A stretch of 64,000 nucleotides of DNA, taken from positions 17,546,001-17,610,000 of the forward strand of contig OU612065.1 of the NCBI GenBank assembly GCA_914767715.1, written 5' to 3'. This DNA comes from Membranipora membranacea. Taxonomy: Eukaryota > Bryozoa > Gymnolaemata > Cheilostomatida > Membraniporidae. This document shows, piece by piece, positions 11,615-25,600 of the stretch. The translations under genes were made by a program, and so were the position numbers. Numbering within the stretch: the first letter of the stretch is position 1; each line of letters starts with the position of its first letter. Below the pieces are notes generated by a model. The model was not told where the DNA came from. It did not search any database and saw nothing but the letters and a program-made list of their open reading frames with translations.

Positions 11615-12569
11615 AACTATTTGAATCACTTTTGTTTGGATTTGAGCTCCTGTTATATTGATTCTTATCTTGTGTCAGTTGAAGCCTCACATAAATATGG
11701 GATTCAGGATGTACCTTGATGCAATAAGAGCAGGCAACTTATCAAATCATCCACTTGAAAATCTAAGTAGTGAATTTCTTTTTCATCATCTTTTGAACAA
11801 TGAAAGTATGCTTGGGTATAGTGGCATAACAAGCTATGTATCATACTGATTGATGGGCTGTCAGAATTTGCCTGCATGTTTTAGATCTCAGCTAAAACTT
11901 TATTACCCAAGCTCATATATCTGAAAAGAATTACTGGTGGCCGACAGTACGCCTTGTAACCGACATAGGAACTTATGCATTATTATATATGTCAGGGATA
12001 AATGAAGTTCAAAAGGTCACAACCTTGTATATTCATCCGGGTAACTTAGCTCTCTGCGCTTGCGCATTATCACCATCTTGGAACTTAGAAATTTTGCTGC
12101 CACAGCTCTTAGAAAAAAATCTTCAGAGTTCTTCAGGTCAGATCTTTGTCAACACTCAGATTCGGTATGTGTATGTTGTTATTCGTGGGATCCTTAGATC
12201 AATTCAATTGATAATTCACTGTTATATCATTGTGTCACATATCTCCTTGTCTTCATTTTCCCACATGAAGAGCCACTGATTTCATTCAATATGTCTGATT
12301 GAAAGACTAGAGCATTGACTTTGCCATGCCAGGTGGCTGGATAATTTTCTGGGAGTTGTCTCCACTTGAAAATTATATTTGAGCAGGTATGTCTGTAGGG
12401 GAGGCTAACTTCAATTATCTTGGTTGGTGTGTACTTCTTCTTCAGATTTTGTTTTTTCCTTTTGTTATTAGCAGCTCATATCCCAAGGCTCCATTGGCAA
12501 GTCACAGGCAGTGACATCAAATAGAATTATTTGCTGTGCGGAGAGAATCTTCTCGGTTCTATCTTAAAC
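11615..12569. other. Intergenic region and TOP1 promoter
   Basis: It lies between the LINE 5' break and the TOP1 start codon. No coding exon is evident. The last part should contain the TOP1 promoter and 5' UTR. Confidence 0.5.
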
Positions 12570-15500
12570 ATGGCGGGTAAGTTATTCATTTAAATTATCC
12601 GATGAACTTCTGATGATGAAGTTTCCGAGTCTATGGACATGGTTGGGACATTGTCTTGATTATCAAAAGTTTGATATCAAAGAAGTGTCACATAGAACTA
12701 ATTTGGCCAATGTTCTGACGTGCCTTAAATCGGATGATGGAGTTAGATGACCTAGGTGATATGAGGAATTTTCCACGAAAGTCTTACCCTCATGAATCTT
12801 GTGTAATGCAATGGAAATCGAACACCAAAATTACTTCATTCATTTGGCAATACATGTGAGCGAGACACCCATTCCCAGCAGCATAGCTTTGTCAATTCTC
12901 ATGTTGATCGATTTGTATATAGGCCTAACATATTATATAAGTGCTCAATAAACCTTTCTTCTAAACAACAGCGATTTAAATTGAAGAAAACATGCTATTA
13001 TATGTTATCATTCATCTGTATAATTTATACAGATGCAGCTGTACTGTCTGTGAGTAATGGACTACCTAATGGTACAAATGGGGTTGAAGGTGAGTATTGC
13101 TTAGTATTACTGATAGCGGAGGGGAATGACCCAATATTAGTATCTCATTGACCGATTTAAAACTGTCCTATCATGGTTCAATAACCCAAAGTAATAGTAG
13201 GCACTGCCTGTATTAGATCGATGATTTTATTTCTACAACATACTTCCTCTATTAAGACAACTGATTGAGTATTTTTAAGCTAGTAATATTTGTTGCCCTT
13301 TTTGGTTTATCTGATAGCCGGCATTTCTGTCAATACAGGTGATGTCATAGTATATTTTGATAGTGCTTACACCTAGCACCATTGAGTTAGCACATAATAG
13401 GTGTGATCTTAACTTCCTTGTTAAAGATTGTTTGAGTTTCTAGCAACCGACATGTCATGCTTTCTAACTACAGGTGGTGAAGGCAAGCCTCATAAATCCC
13501 ACAAGAGCCACAAGGAGAAAAAGCATAAAGAGCACAAGGAGCATAAACATAAGAAGGATAAAAAGGTATGTTTGTTCCTCGCTGGCTTATCCTACAGTGT
13601 CATCATGGCTTGAAAATTGGTGTAGAACCCATAATATTGCTAAATCCCTAAATTAATTCATGTATCCATTTGTTTTTAGCACAAGAAAGACAAGCATAAA
13701 GAAAAGCATAAGTCAAAAGAACACAAGTCATCTTCTAACGAAGGCTTGGATGTGTCTAAAAGTGAGCCAGTCAAATCAGAACCAACAGCGCCTCCCTCAC
13801 CCAATAAAACTAGGCGGTCCTCTCAGAATGTGTCCATGAAGGAGGAACCAATGAGCGACGAGGATGCGCCTTTGGTACGTTATAAAGAGTGTCCTCCATA
13901 TACGGCAATATGTTTATGTGTTCTGATTTATATTAAAGTTCTAGTTGGGCTTGTAGTTGAATCAAATTACAGCTAAAATCCAGTGAGTTTGTTATGCATG
14001 CATCCGTTGGAAATGCGATATTGTGGAGTTTGAGTATATACTTGAACTTCAATTGCAACTGTCGGCTCATGCAAAGACCGACATAAGTTATTATTGCTGG
14101 AATGACTTTGACTTTTTTTTTATCTCAGGCATCAAGAAAGAGACCAGCTGATAGCGATGCAGACTCTGACTTTGATCCTGGATCAAAGTGAGTAATATCT
14201 CTGTGAACAATACTAACCATCAGATGACATTGATAAGGCAACTCATGTAGTAGAAAAGAAAGATATTTTATTGTCTTTGTCTGCCTGTTTGTGAAAACAA
14301 CATGCAATTTCACAGACAGGTTTTCTCAACTGAGCTGACTTCGTCCCAAATATGCCTCATGCTTGAAGTAGTCATTTGTGAACATCTGAAGTGTTTTGCT
14401 AGACATATTGCGACTCAAATTTTCTTATGTTTTGTTGAGCAATTTCTGAGTATGTCAATATGCATTATCTTTGTCACAGGCCAGCCTCTGCGAAGAAAGT
14501 GAAGAAAGAGCCAGTAGCAGCTAGACCAAAAACTAAAACACCTGCTAAACCCGCTGCCAAGTCACCTGCGGCTGCAAAGGTAAGTGGATATTGAAATTTC
14601 ATCATGATCATGAGGGTAGAACTCCTCTTTGACGTTCAATCTCAATGTGTGACACATCAAAAACTTTAATATTAGTGTTTGATGAGGGTTTTTTCGACAC
14701 TTTCTATGAACCGATTAAGGTGTTGAAAATTGCCATAATCATTTATCCTCACTCTAGAAAAGTTTCCATTATCATATGAAAGCTTTGTAATATGTTTACC
14801 CCATGTGCAATGTGTTTTCTTGTCTTCTCATCAAAGTAGCTAGTGAGAGAGATTGATATTTCGTAAGACACCCATAAAGTGGTTTTGAGCATTTCATATA
14901 TAACACCTCTCATAGAGCATCTCGTAAACACATGTTGTCAGAGCATGGCATTTCCCTGGGATGACCATGAATCGAACTTATGTCTATGAGTAATCCTTTC
15001 AGGCTAGGGGTAAAGCTAAAGTTGAGCCAGCAACGCCGGATAAGAAGAAGACCAAGCGAGAGCTGGCCCGGGAGCAGGAAGAGAAGGAGGTATGGAAATG
15101 GTGGGAAGAGGAGAAGAAAGATGATGGAAAGAAATGGAGAACTCTCGAGCATATGGGTCCTGTCTTTGCTCCAGATTACGAAAGGCTACCTAGCAACGTC
15201 AAGATGTCATACGATGGTCAGTTTCATAAGATTTGTGCAAATTTATTTTTGTTGATGCATTCTTTGGAATGTAAGCAATTTTTGCTTCATATATTTATTT
15301 TGTTCTGTCATCAATCTTAGCTTTATGTCACATATCAATCAATCTGAAATTTGGTTTGATTAAATTTCATGTGATGCTTTTGCATTTTAGGTAAAGATAT
15401 CACTTTATCAGAAGACGCTGAAGAAGTTGCTGGATTTTATGCTAAAATGTTGAACCACGACTACACAACTATGGACGTTTTTAACAAAAACTTTTTTGGT

Positions 15501-18500
15501 GATTGGCGCAAAGTCATGAGCTCTGATGAGAAAAAACTGATAACTGATCTAAAAAAATGTAATTTTAAAAAGATGAACGCCTACTTCACTGAACAGTCAG
15601 AACTCCGTAAAGGCAGGTCCAAAGATGAAAAGCAGGTAAAATATTTGGTTAAAATATCATTCTTTTCAGTTTGGCAAACAATCAATACATTTAGAAATGG
15701 GAGTGCAAGGCACGTAATGCTATGAGTAAGATATGAAGGCATGTGGCAACAATGCCACTAAAAAAGCAATGCCTGGAGTTCACATTGGGATAGAGTCAAA
15801 AACTTCTGATTCATTGCAGTTATTTTTCCCACTTCAGAATGGCGTTGCTTACATGTATGAATATCATCCAATGGATCATCGCAATTTTGCATGAATAGTG
15901 TATACTTTAGCCCCCTTAAATTGTTGATATTGATGTGTTGAGAAAAATGTTTGTGTGTAATAGGCGGAGAAGCTTAAGAATGAGGCGCTGGTAGAGAAGT
16001 ATGGCTTCTGTATGATCGATGGACACAAGGAGAAAATCGGTAACTTCCGCATAGAACCTCCCGGTCTGTTCAGAGGTCGGGGAGAACATCCTAAGATGGG
16101 TATGCTGAAGAAGCGAGTGATGCCTAAAGATGTCGTGATCAACTGTAGTAAAGGCTCTAAAGTCCCAGACGCTCCCAAGGGCCATAAGTGGAAGGAGGTA
16201 TGATTTATTATGAAAACTAACCACTTTTGCCATTTAACGCATGGTGATATACTACATCACCAACATAATGTAAATTTTCAATAGACTCTGAATAAAAATT
16301 ACCCTTTGTGAATAGAAAAAGCAAGTTGATGGAAGAGATGCGCTAAGCACCATGAACTGCAATATATTGGGGCGAAATTTTATCTCGCTCAATTTTTAAA
16401 TGCTGTCTGACTCAGCTAGTTCAATCCTTTGTTTTTTTCTGCTGCTAAAAATTCCCAAGTATGGTGTTAATGAGAATTCAAAGTAAGCTATTGAAATTAT
16501 GAAGTCAATAATAGTACATATTGATATTGAAGATCATAATTCATAAATAAATACCCCTCATGTATATGCATTATCAAGCTATCACTTCCTCTCGAGGTGC
16601 ATACTTGTGAAGATACGAAGTATTACTAGTCTCTTCACATATCCAATTACATGTTTATAATTCAGGTACGGCATGACAATGAAGTCACATGGCTAGCAAC
16701 ATGGACGGAGAATGTACAACAACAGAATAAGTATGTGATGTTAAATCCTGCCAGTCGTCTGAAGGGAGAAAAGGATTGGCAGAAATACGAGAAGGCAAGA
16801 AAACTTCACACTATCATAGACAAAGTGCGAGCAAACTACGGCAACGACTTGAAAAGTAAAGAAATGAGGCTGAGGCAAAGAGCTGTAGCACTCTACTTTA
16901 TTGGTAAGTGTTTTTTTGTAAATGGATACTGTGTACCAACAGCAGGCTACTTGATTTATCACAAGTAACCTATATTTACTAAATACTGAATTTCAGTTGA
17001 TTTCTCAAGCCATCAACATAAAATGTATGTTTATGTGCCATTCAGTACAATTTTTGGATGTAGAAAACCAGATCTAGAGTAATCTTATGATATATGAATA
17101 TTGTTTTCGGAGTTGCTTACTTCTGCCTTTTTTCCATTATCTTATGTCATTGCCAATGTACTTGGATATTTTGACTGGGATCGTGCTATTCAGCTTCTGA
17201 ATTTTTATGCCTGTAACTGATATATGAACATGTGTTTAATTTTCAGACAAGTTGGCTTTGAGAGCGGGTAACGAAAAAGACTCGGACGAGCAGGCAGATA
17301 CCGTGGGCTGCTGCTCTCTCAGATATGAACATATCAAGCTTCACGACGAGAAGGACGGCAAGGAATTTGTCGTAGAGTTTGACTTCCTCGGTAAAGATTC
17401 CATCAGGTCAGTATTATGTAGAAATATCAATAGAAAATAAGGCTTCTCATCAAAAGTAACCTCCAAGTGTGTTGAGGTAGCCTTTCTTGACAAACTTTGT
17501 TCAAAGAAAGCTTGTCAAGACAGGCTAGTGTAGATGGTGATTCTAGCACACAAAAAAAATGTCAATTTATGATAAGTGTACCCATTGGCTTAAACTAAGA
17601 GATGAAGATAAGGTTTATACTGATGTGCACTGTATATTACCTGTCAGGTCTTAAATATGTTCTCATTATGTTTATGCCTGTCTTTATCTTATCTCAGGTA
17701 TCAGAACAGCGTTTCTGTGGAGAAGAAGGTATACAAAAATGTCAAGCTCTTCATGGACAACAAAAATGACGGTGATGATCTCTTTGACAGGCTCAATGTG
17801 AGTAGTAGTAGTAGTAGTAGCTCGTCATCTCAGCTTACATATTGATGATGAATAACTCCTCTGTTTCATCATTCCTCGTGTCAATGGCGTTGGAAATGTA
17901 GACAGCAAATTCATAATACTAGTTTTTCAAACATACTTCCTCTTGAAAAATGTCACTTTATAGGGGTTCATTTTCTAAGCAAATACAAGCTGTACCCTTG
18001 GGCAGTTTCATAACACTCCCTATAACATATTGTTTTAGACCACCATTCTGAATAAGCACTTGCAGGAGATTATGGAAGGACTGACTGCCAAAGTATTCCG
18101 TACATACAATGCCTCTCGTACTCTAGAAGAGCAACTGGATGAACTTACTGAAGGTGAGACCTATAACCACTTATACTTTTGTTAGGAATGTCGCAAATGC
18201 ATTGAATTACAGAAGCTAGACTTTCAACCCGTACTTATCAATGTGCACTTACACCAATAGCAGTTTATTCATGGCAATTGGTTCTGTGTGTTTCAGAGGC
18301 AGACCCTGTGGCTGCTAAGATGTTATCATACAACAGAGCTAACAGGGCTGTGGCTGTGCTCTGTAACCATCAACGTGCTGTCCCAAAGAACTTCACTCAG
18401 CAAATGGAGAGAATGAACGAAAAAATTGAAGCCAAGAAAAAAGATCTCAAGGACGCTAACAGACAGCTCAAGGATGCCAAGCAGCAGGCAAAGAACTCTC

Positions 18501-19170
18501 ATGCATCATCTGTACAAAGGTAAGAGGTGCTCATGCACTCCAAGTTTTTCGATTCACTATTCCTTACGAAGCACAGAATATGGTATCGCTTCTTGAAATG
18601 TGAAAAACCTGTCCAGATATTTTGTCGTATTTATGTTATATGTAGTTATGTGATTCTTTATTTAGCAATCTAGAGAAGAAAAAGAAAGCTGTGGAGAGAG
18701 TGAAAGATCAACTTCAAAAGTTGGAGGTGATGGCTACGGATAAGGTGAGAAAATCAACACTTGATTTTCTTCTGATTTATGCCCCAAACTATTATAGAAA
18801 TATCATGATGTCATACAGGCAGTCAGAATAGTTTATTGGCGACATTTTGGATTTGAACATAGGAACGGGGCAAACATTATTTTCCCAGTGCACACAATCT
18901 AGAGTTGTTCTCTCTCTTATTGACTCTCCTGTATGTACTGAGCGCTAAGAGCATTAGAAATAATACCATAAATTCTTATTTTACTTTCAGGATGAGAACA
19001 AGGATATTGCTTTGGGTACATCTAAGCTGAACTACCTCGACCCCCGTATCTCTGTAGCATGGTGTAAGAAACACGACGTACCTATAGAAAAAGTCTACAA
19101 TAAAACTCAGAGGCAGAAGTTCATGTGGGCTATTGATATGGCTACTCCGGAATTCAGATTCATTGAATAA
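12570..19170 (+). CDS. TOP1: DNA topoisomerase I (type IB, nuclear)
   Basis: Nicks one DNA strand through a 3'-phosphotyrosine and relaxes supercoils in the nucleus. Sixteen coding exons in consistent phase give 765 residues, the same length as human TOP1: 12570-12576, 13033-13089, 13474-13565, 13680-13874, 14129-14187, 14480-14579, 15003-15216, 15391-15635, 15964-16197, 16666-16903, 17247-17406, 17698-17797, 18039-18153, 18297-18519, 18666-18744 and 18991-19170. The N-terminus is a Lys/His-rich nuclear localisation tail ([20 protein letters not shown]). The core shows [20 protein letters not shown] and PPGLFRGRG. The catalytic set is intact: R486 (ALRAGNEK), K530 (FLGKDSIR), R588 (KVFRTYNAS), H630 (LCNHQR) and Tyr721 in [10 protein letters not shown] coiled-coil linker precedes the tyrosine domain. 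Confidence 0.97.
17478..17527. repeat. Small hairpin repeat in a TOP1 intron
   Basis: TAGCCT-TTCTTGACAA faces TTGTCAAGA-CAGGCTA across about 20 nt. It lies in the intron between exons 17247-17406 and 17698-17797. Confidence 0.6.
17801..17820 (+). repeat. (AGT)n microsatellite at a TOP1 splice donor
   Basis: The 5' splice site after exon 17698-17797 reads GTGAGT and runs straight into about seven AGT units. Confidence 0.85.
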
Positions 19171-19321
19171 AAGAAATTGTGCCAGTTATAGTCAATTCAA
19201 CTATTTTATCTAGACAAATCAAAATTCTCACATTGAAACCCCCTCAACTCATCCATCACACATTCGGAACAATTTTAAGGAATTTTGCGTCTCAGTCGAT
19301 TATGAATCAGACAGATGTCTT

Positions 19322-19327
19322 AATAAA
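19322..19327 (+). terminator. Likely TOP1 poly(A) signal
   Basis: AATAAA about 150 nt after the TOP1 stop codon. Confidence 0.6.
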
Positions 19328-20168
19328 GTGTTAGCAGAGATTCATGTCATTTTGGGTAGGGAGTTCTCTGATTCTCAAGTTACGACTAGTTGAATAATGA
19401 ACTTCTTGAAACGATCATCACAACTTGTTCTAGGCAATTCATGGCGGATCTTTCAGGGGTATTAGAAAAAAATACTAACTTGGTGCCTAAACCACTCACT
19501 CTCACTTAGTAAATGAATGAAATGAATTTTTGAGTCAAATGATAACATTATTCATCATATGTATATAAAATTATATCTAACCTTCTATCATTGTATGTAC
19601 ATGTTTTTTTTGCTGCTAAGACATAGCACCTTGAAGGACTGTGATCGCTTTTGTCGCTTATCATTGGTTTTAGTGAGAATCATCGGTCGCTATGTTTTTT
19701 TCTTCTGTTTTCGAAGATGTATTATACGAAAAGAATCTGTTCTTTGATAAAATGTCATTGAAGTGACGTCGGAAATATTTTATACTTTCTAGTATGTATC
19801 ATCATGTATAAAAGGAGTGCGAGATCGTGTTGCATGCTGTATTTTATTTTTCAGTTTATGCAAGAATTCCAGTATAATTGTATCATGGTAAATGAAGCTG
19901 TTCAATAAAGTCAGAATGAAGTTAAGTCTTGAACTCTCCCAGCTGCTTATCGCGATGTTAGAATAGTTTTTAATATCCAACATATCCAACATACATCCTG
20001 CAACATAATGGACAGTATGATACTCCGTAGTTGTCTTGCTTTTGACGGGTACTTGTTCAACTTACAATGAATCGAGACTTGGATATCCTTTTTTACAATG
20101 GTTTTCTCCTCTTGTTATTGGATGACACAACTCTTTCTATGACAGTTTGGGAAGCCGATGACATTCCA

Positions 20169-20214
20169 TCAGGGAGGGTGGGATGAATCCCACCCTGAAC
20201 CCCACCCTCCCTGA
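20169..20214. repeat. GC-rich hairpin, 14-bp perfect arms
   Basis: TCAGGGAGGGTGGG faces CCCACCCTCCCTGA, with an inner GGGTGGGA/TCCCACCC hairpin sharing the left arm, so two alternative stems are possible. Confidence 0.8.
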
Positions 20215-21001
20215 TTCCATTGGCCACCGAATTAACTTCTAATGAACAGGGATTTAGTTGCAAAGACCACATCAAGGGCAAGCCTTGGATTCTTGCTACA
20301 ACCACATTGGAAGGATATGACATTTATCTGCCTTTGCCCAAGGAAGAAAATCTGCACTGCTATAACTTTTTGATACAAGGCAGAATCTGTGAATCTAACA
20401 TGAGATTGATGACGGTGATATGTGCAAATATCTACTGCTCCAATTGCTTATTAAAAAATTGATCTATTTTTAAGTACATGTAAAATCAAGGTCGTGTGTT
20501 CTCTTTCCTATGCAGGCTGCTACTAAAGATTCTGGTCTCCCATGGAAGGTGTGTAGTGTTAGGCTTCCCTCGCCGTGGGGGCCGTCGGCAAGGGGCAAAA
20601 GTCTGGGGGGCTCAGACTAGGCTTTTTCATATTCAATGATAATTTTCGCTGATAGGCTTTATGACATCAATCCATCGGCTTACTGTCACTTATATTGTGT
20701 CTTTTATCTGACAAGACCTTTTATTTTCTTCTAAAAACACTTCAAATGCATCCAGTGAAGTTATTGCCGTGTCAATTGAAGAGCACCAACATTAGACTTA
20801 TCCAAAATACACCACACCTCTATGCTCTATGTTGGATTAGGACCATAATCTCTAACTCTACCCATTATGATAAATGTTTGAAGCACCTAAAACACCACCA
20901 TTAATTCAGTTCCTGTAGATTCGCAGCTTTTGTGAGGATCAATTAACTTGTAAGGACAAGTAAAGGATTAGGCACTTATTTCAAAGCACATGAGGAAACC
21001 A

Positions 21002-21124
21002 GACATCTGCCTCCATAGGCCAATGTGATGTGATGGATGTGATGGAAGAGCTTCAGGTATCCAGGCTTGTAGTTCACATGCGTAAATAAGACATCTGCCA
21101 TCATAGACCAATGTGATGGAAGAG
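21002..21124. repeat. Imperfect direct duplication of about 35 bp
   Basis: GACATCTGCC followed by AATGTGATG and GATGGAAGAG occurs twice, starting at 21002 and 21090. Confidence 0.6.
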
Positions 21125-22603
21125 TTTTAATCTCAAGAGTAAGTTAATCCATTTGAGGTCAGATATTGATTGCAGAATCTTTGGAATTTGGATTGGGTTT
21201 GATACTATTAGCATAAGGCTTTGCTGGAAAGACAGGTTCTAGCTTAATCAATTGTGTGTCATATATCTAAGAGGAGTAAAAAATCACAGGAGCATAAGTT
21301 CCCATCTTCACATGTGGGCTTGAAAAAGTGAAATTTATGGCTAGCAAACACTTACCCAAAACCTGGGGCTAGCTAAAATTAGGTAACCCCTAAACTACCT
21401 CATTTTAACTGTAGCTAATAATTATCCCTCTAGGGTACTTGTGGAATGGCTTTGTGGATGATTTTATGGTCAATTTTGATATCAGTGTTATCAACATGAG
21501 AAAAAAACATTGCCACCCATTTCTGTAGCTGAATATGTGGCTGCTCAACATGCATGGCTGAGACACACGGCAAGTCAAAACCTTTCCTGCGCGGCACCAA
21601 ATGTGAATGTAAGGGGCCACTTTCAGAGTAACTTTTTCATCTTATGCTTCTGCAGCCCGTTAGGCTCTGCAATGCGAAATGAAGAAAGTACTGATTAAGT
21701 TTCCAATGAAAAGATTTATCACTTTATGAAGCAAGAAGCAACCATCAACCATGACTATGGTTTTTAAAAGTTGAAATTAACATTTTCAGCTATTTGTGCA
21801 TGCATCCCCAAGGTGTGCAGGATGCAAATCCGCTGAATATTGTGGTATACCCACAGGAAACTTTGAATATGAAATAGCATTTGACTATGGTTTCAAGATT
21901 TATATTTCATCCTGTTCGTCACATTCAAAAGCATAAATGGATGGATAAAAATTAAATGGCTGACATCGTGACTGGTTTGATGTCAAAAAAGAATATAACA
22001 GTTGGTTGGATCAGAAACAAAAACACCATTAATATTATGCAGAAAAATTAACCTGAGTACCAATCACCCAATACTGGCATCATCAAGATTACACGGAAAT
22101 TGCCTAAGAGCATTGACTCAATGAAGAATAATGTACAGCAAAACAGCTACTAGCCCTCAAATAGACTGTATGGAAGCTCCATAAAAATGAACAGAAAATA
22201 ACAACTATCACTCTTTGCTATTAATCTTATCTTTGAAGACATCTGAAATCCATCATCGGATTATTGTCTATATTTGGCTGCGCTTAATGTTCAACTGTCT
22301 TGACATCTGGCTGTATTCTTTGACATCGATAAACATGAAAACAACGCAAAAGAAAATTAAGTGCTTCATTGCATAGCTATCTTGGTAACCACAGATAAAC
22401 AAAACGTTACAATTGTGTTATGTGAACTAAAAACCTATTTTTCTAACTGATCTACCTGTTATCCGTGGCAAAAAAAAAAGAAGATTGGGAAAGAAATGTA
22501 AAACAATTCAAGATTGTGACGAAACATATTGAGGGATCTTGCTAAAATATGTGCGCAACAATCTAAACAGAAGAAAAAGTAAAAAAAAGTGATATTGTTG
22601 GCA

Positions 22604-25600
22604 CTACGATATTTCCTTGATTGTGCTAGATCTACTTCTACATAAATCTTCCTCATCTTCATCAAGGTCGGAGGGACATAATATCGTATCCGTTGATCGC
22701 TGAGAATCAATGTCACTTAGTCTACTGATACGGGGCGTGCTACAAGCCGCTCCTTCAACCTCTCCCCTCAATATCACATCGACCTCCTGATCTAAGGCTA
22801 AACAAGCTGGTTCCTGAGTATCGTCGACTAGGGTGAGGGACTTGGCAAAGTCTCTATCTAATGTTCTGGATTGCGGTGAGCATATGGCAGAGTCGTAATC
22901 GGATGAGTTTATCGATATGGCGTCTTGATGAGTTAGATGAGACACAGATCCGCTGTCGTAACTCCATAGAGAGTCAGCGTCTGTACTTATACCATCGTCT
23001 GAGCATGAGGTGTCCATATTTAGGTGCTTTTCTAGAAGAAATAAAAAAATATTCATAAGCTAACAAGAACATGAATGAAAAGGTGAGCAACACAGTTCAA
23101 CCTTTGTTACAAATCACATCAACAAGGATGTGAGAAGAAGTTAAACAATAACAAAATTATTACATACTATTTCCTTATAGAGGGGAGGAAGCTAATTCAC
23201 CCTCTCACATAGATAATATCATATATCCAGAACATAACAACATAATGTTTTTTATTTGGTCAGATGAATCATGAGAATAACCAACTCAGACTTCACTTCA
23301 TATAGTACATATTATCTTATTCAGAGAATTTGTTGCAACACACACACAATGAATAGGCCGTTTCCTTGACAGTTGAGGCAAAGGCACTTGATAATTTGAG
23401 TGGAACAAAGTATCATTTTATAAAGGGGTAAATATTTTTGCTGAATGTTCAATTTTCACCCATCCATCACTATCACATCAACATTATATAGTTCAAAATG
23501 ATAGATCTATTTGGCAAAGATTCAAGAAAATAATTGGCAAGTATACATAGCAATTTTGAGAAAATCTAATAGCATGTGACCAGAAATATGCCAAACTTTT
23601 TCACACCACAAAGTTTCCTGCCTAGATGCAAACCATCAACATAAGAGAGTTATGCGGATAAAAATCTTTTGTAGTGACGATCAATGAACTGATAAAAATA
23701 CCAGTAATTTAATTCAATGAAGATTGTGAGCACTGTATGAGTGAACGGCAATCATCTTGTCATACTGAGTCGACCCTAGACTTTAGCTAAACTGTTCTTC
23801 TAGGTGAAAGATTCCGTGATTTTGCTGGCCAGGGTAAGGATAGTTACATCATAATTATAAGCCTCTTTTGAAAAGCTTTTCATGACATGCTATATAATTG
23901 CATGCTGCTGTGTTCACTTGGCTTCCCCCAACTCATGGTTTTGGATTATGGACTGACCCCAAAGAGATTCAACAGGAGGAAATATGCGCTTTAGTTTCTT
24001 ACCTAGATTGATTTCAGATGGAAACTCATCATCGCTCTCACAGCCCACGCCTGGCTCTCGAGGAGGCAGTGGTAGTTTTCTACTCTCGTGTATCTCCTCC
24101 GATATACCTTCTAGGTTAGACATGGCTTCCCTGTACTTTGCTTTGGCATTTGATACAGCCTGCTGTAGATCCTCTACATTCTGCTTTTGTTGCTGTAAAA
24201 AAGAAGAAGACAATCCTGATAACTCTATGTGACTTTTTTTCGTAAAGCATTGAATTAAGATCTACCTTTTGCGGCTACAAGCTTCTTTTTGCAACAAGTT
24301 TGTGAGATATATCATTCATATTGTCAAGAATAATTGTTGCAAAAAGTGGGTAATCAAAGGTTCAGAAAATGGTACCAAAATACTTATACAGACACATTAG
24401 TGTAGGATTCAATAATTTGAAAATATGAAAAATGTTACTTGTGGCTTCTTTAGTTTTTAATTGGCTTCATGTTATGTTCAGGTCAAATCAGTGCTTTATT
24501 TTTTCGCAAGTACAAAGACTCGCAAGTACCATGACTAGTAAATAATTGTATTTAGGCACATTGACCTGCTACTGAGCTGTCATAACACAACAGCAACAAG
24601 ATATCTGAGCAGCAGAGTATTTGTCAGTGTGTGAGCACTTAGGCCCGTCTTACTGCCAACTGTTCCATCGACATGGGGAGGATTGCAGTACATCAAAACA
24701 TTAATTTGGTTTGTTAGACAGTAGGGTTGTACTATTGATTAAACCTGATACAGTCTTCAAAAAACCTGTTGACACACAGGTGGCATTTTTTATCGAAGAC
24801 TAGCAAAAAAAGTGGCTGCAGCATAACCTTACAAACACAGTTCAAGCTGTTATTATCTATCTCAACAAATGGCACATTCTTTTCGTAGCACATTCCAAAT
24901 CTAGGGTATAAAGTCCTCACTTTCATGTCCTACTTCGAGTCAAGGTATGAACACAGCGAGTGTGGAAAGTAAAGCACTTTTAATCAGTCAAAGATGAAAA
25001 GCCAGTGCTCATGTTGAAATTATTAAAAGCTTGATAAAAACTGCAATCACTACGAAGTGGCTTTTGCTGGTACACAGGCCCTTTAGGTCCGATAGGACAA
25101 GTTATCACGTTTTCAAAACACTTTACTCATACAAGCTGCCAAAATACATATCACTTTTTCGGGTCACGATTGTCATCCAACAGTCACTCAAGTTTTGTTG
25201 TGGCTACAGCAGTAACTGTTTTACAACTCGATTCTAGGAATTTTTTTGTAATTTTATTCATTCCATTCATAATTGGACTGAATAGATAATGTAAAATCCT
25301 TGAGTGCTGTGACAGGCACACAGTGGTACGTGTCATCACCACTGATGTCTGCTTTTCTAATCTAGAGCAGATAAATTTATATCTCAGCAATTCAAACAGC
25401 TGATAATAAACAATCAGACGTTAATAACCCTCTGCGATAAGTCTCAAGATAAACAGTGATTAGAGCAAAGTAAACTAACAGCGCACAAAAGTCAACCTGT
25501 TATCTCCGGTCTTCAGGGGCAAGTAGTAGGTTTCCTTATATAATAAACCTGCAGGAGGCTATATTTGTTTGTAAGAGTTTGCGTCACTGTGGAATGATTT

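Larger units (their letters stand above)
19171..22603. other. Tail-to-tail intergenic region between TOP1 and SH3BP5
   Basis: It begins with the TOP1 3' UTR (AATAAA at 19322-19327) and ends with the SH3BP5 3' UTR on the other strand. It holds a G/C-rich hairpin at 20169-20214 and a short imperfect direct repeat (21002-21050 and 21090-21124). No gene was recognised. Small open frames here have no protein-like character. Confidence 0.6.
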
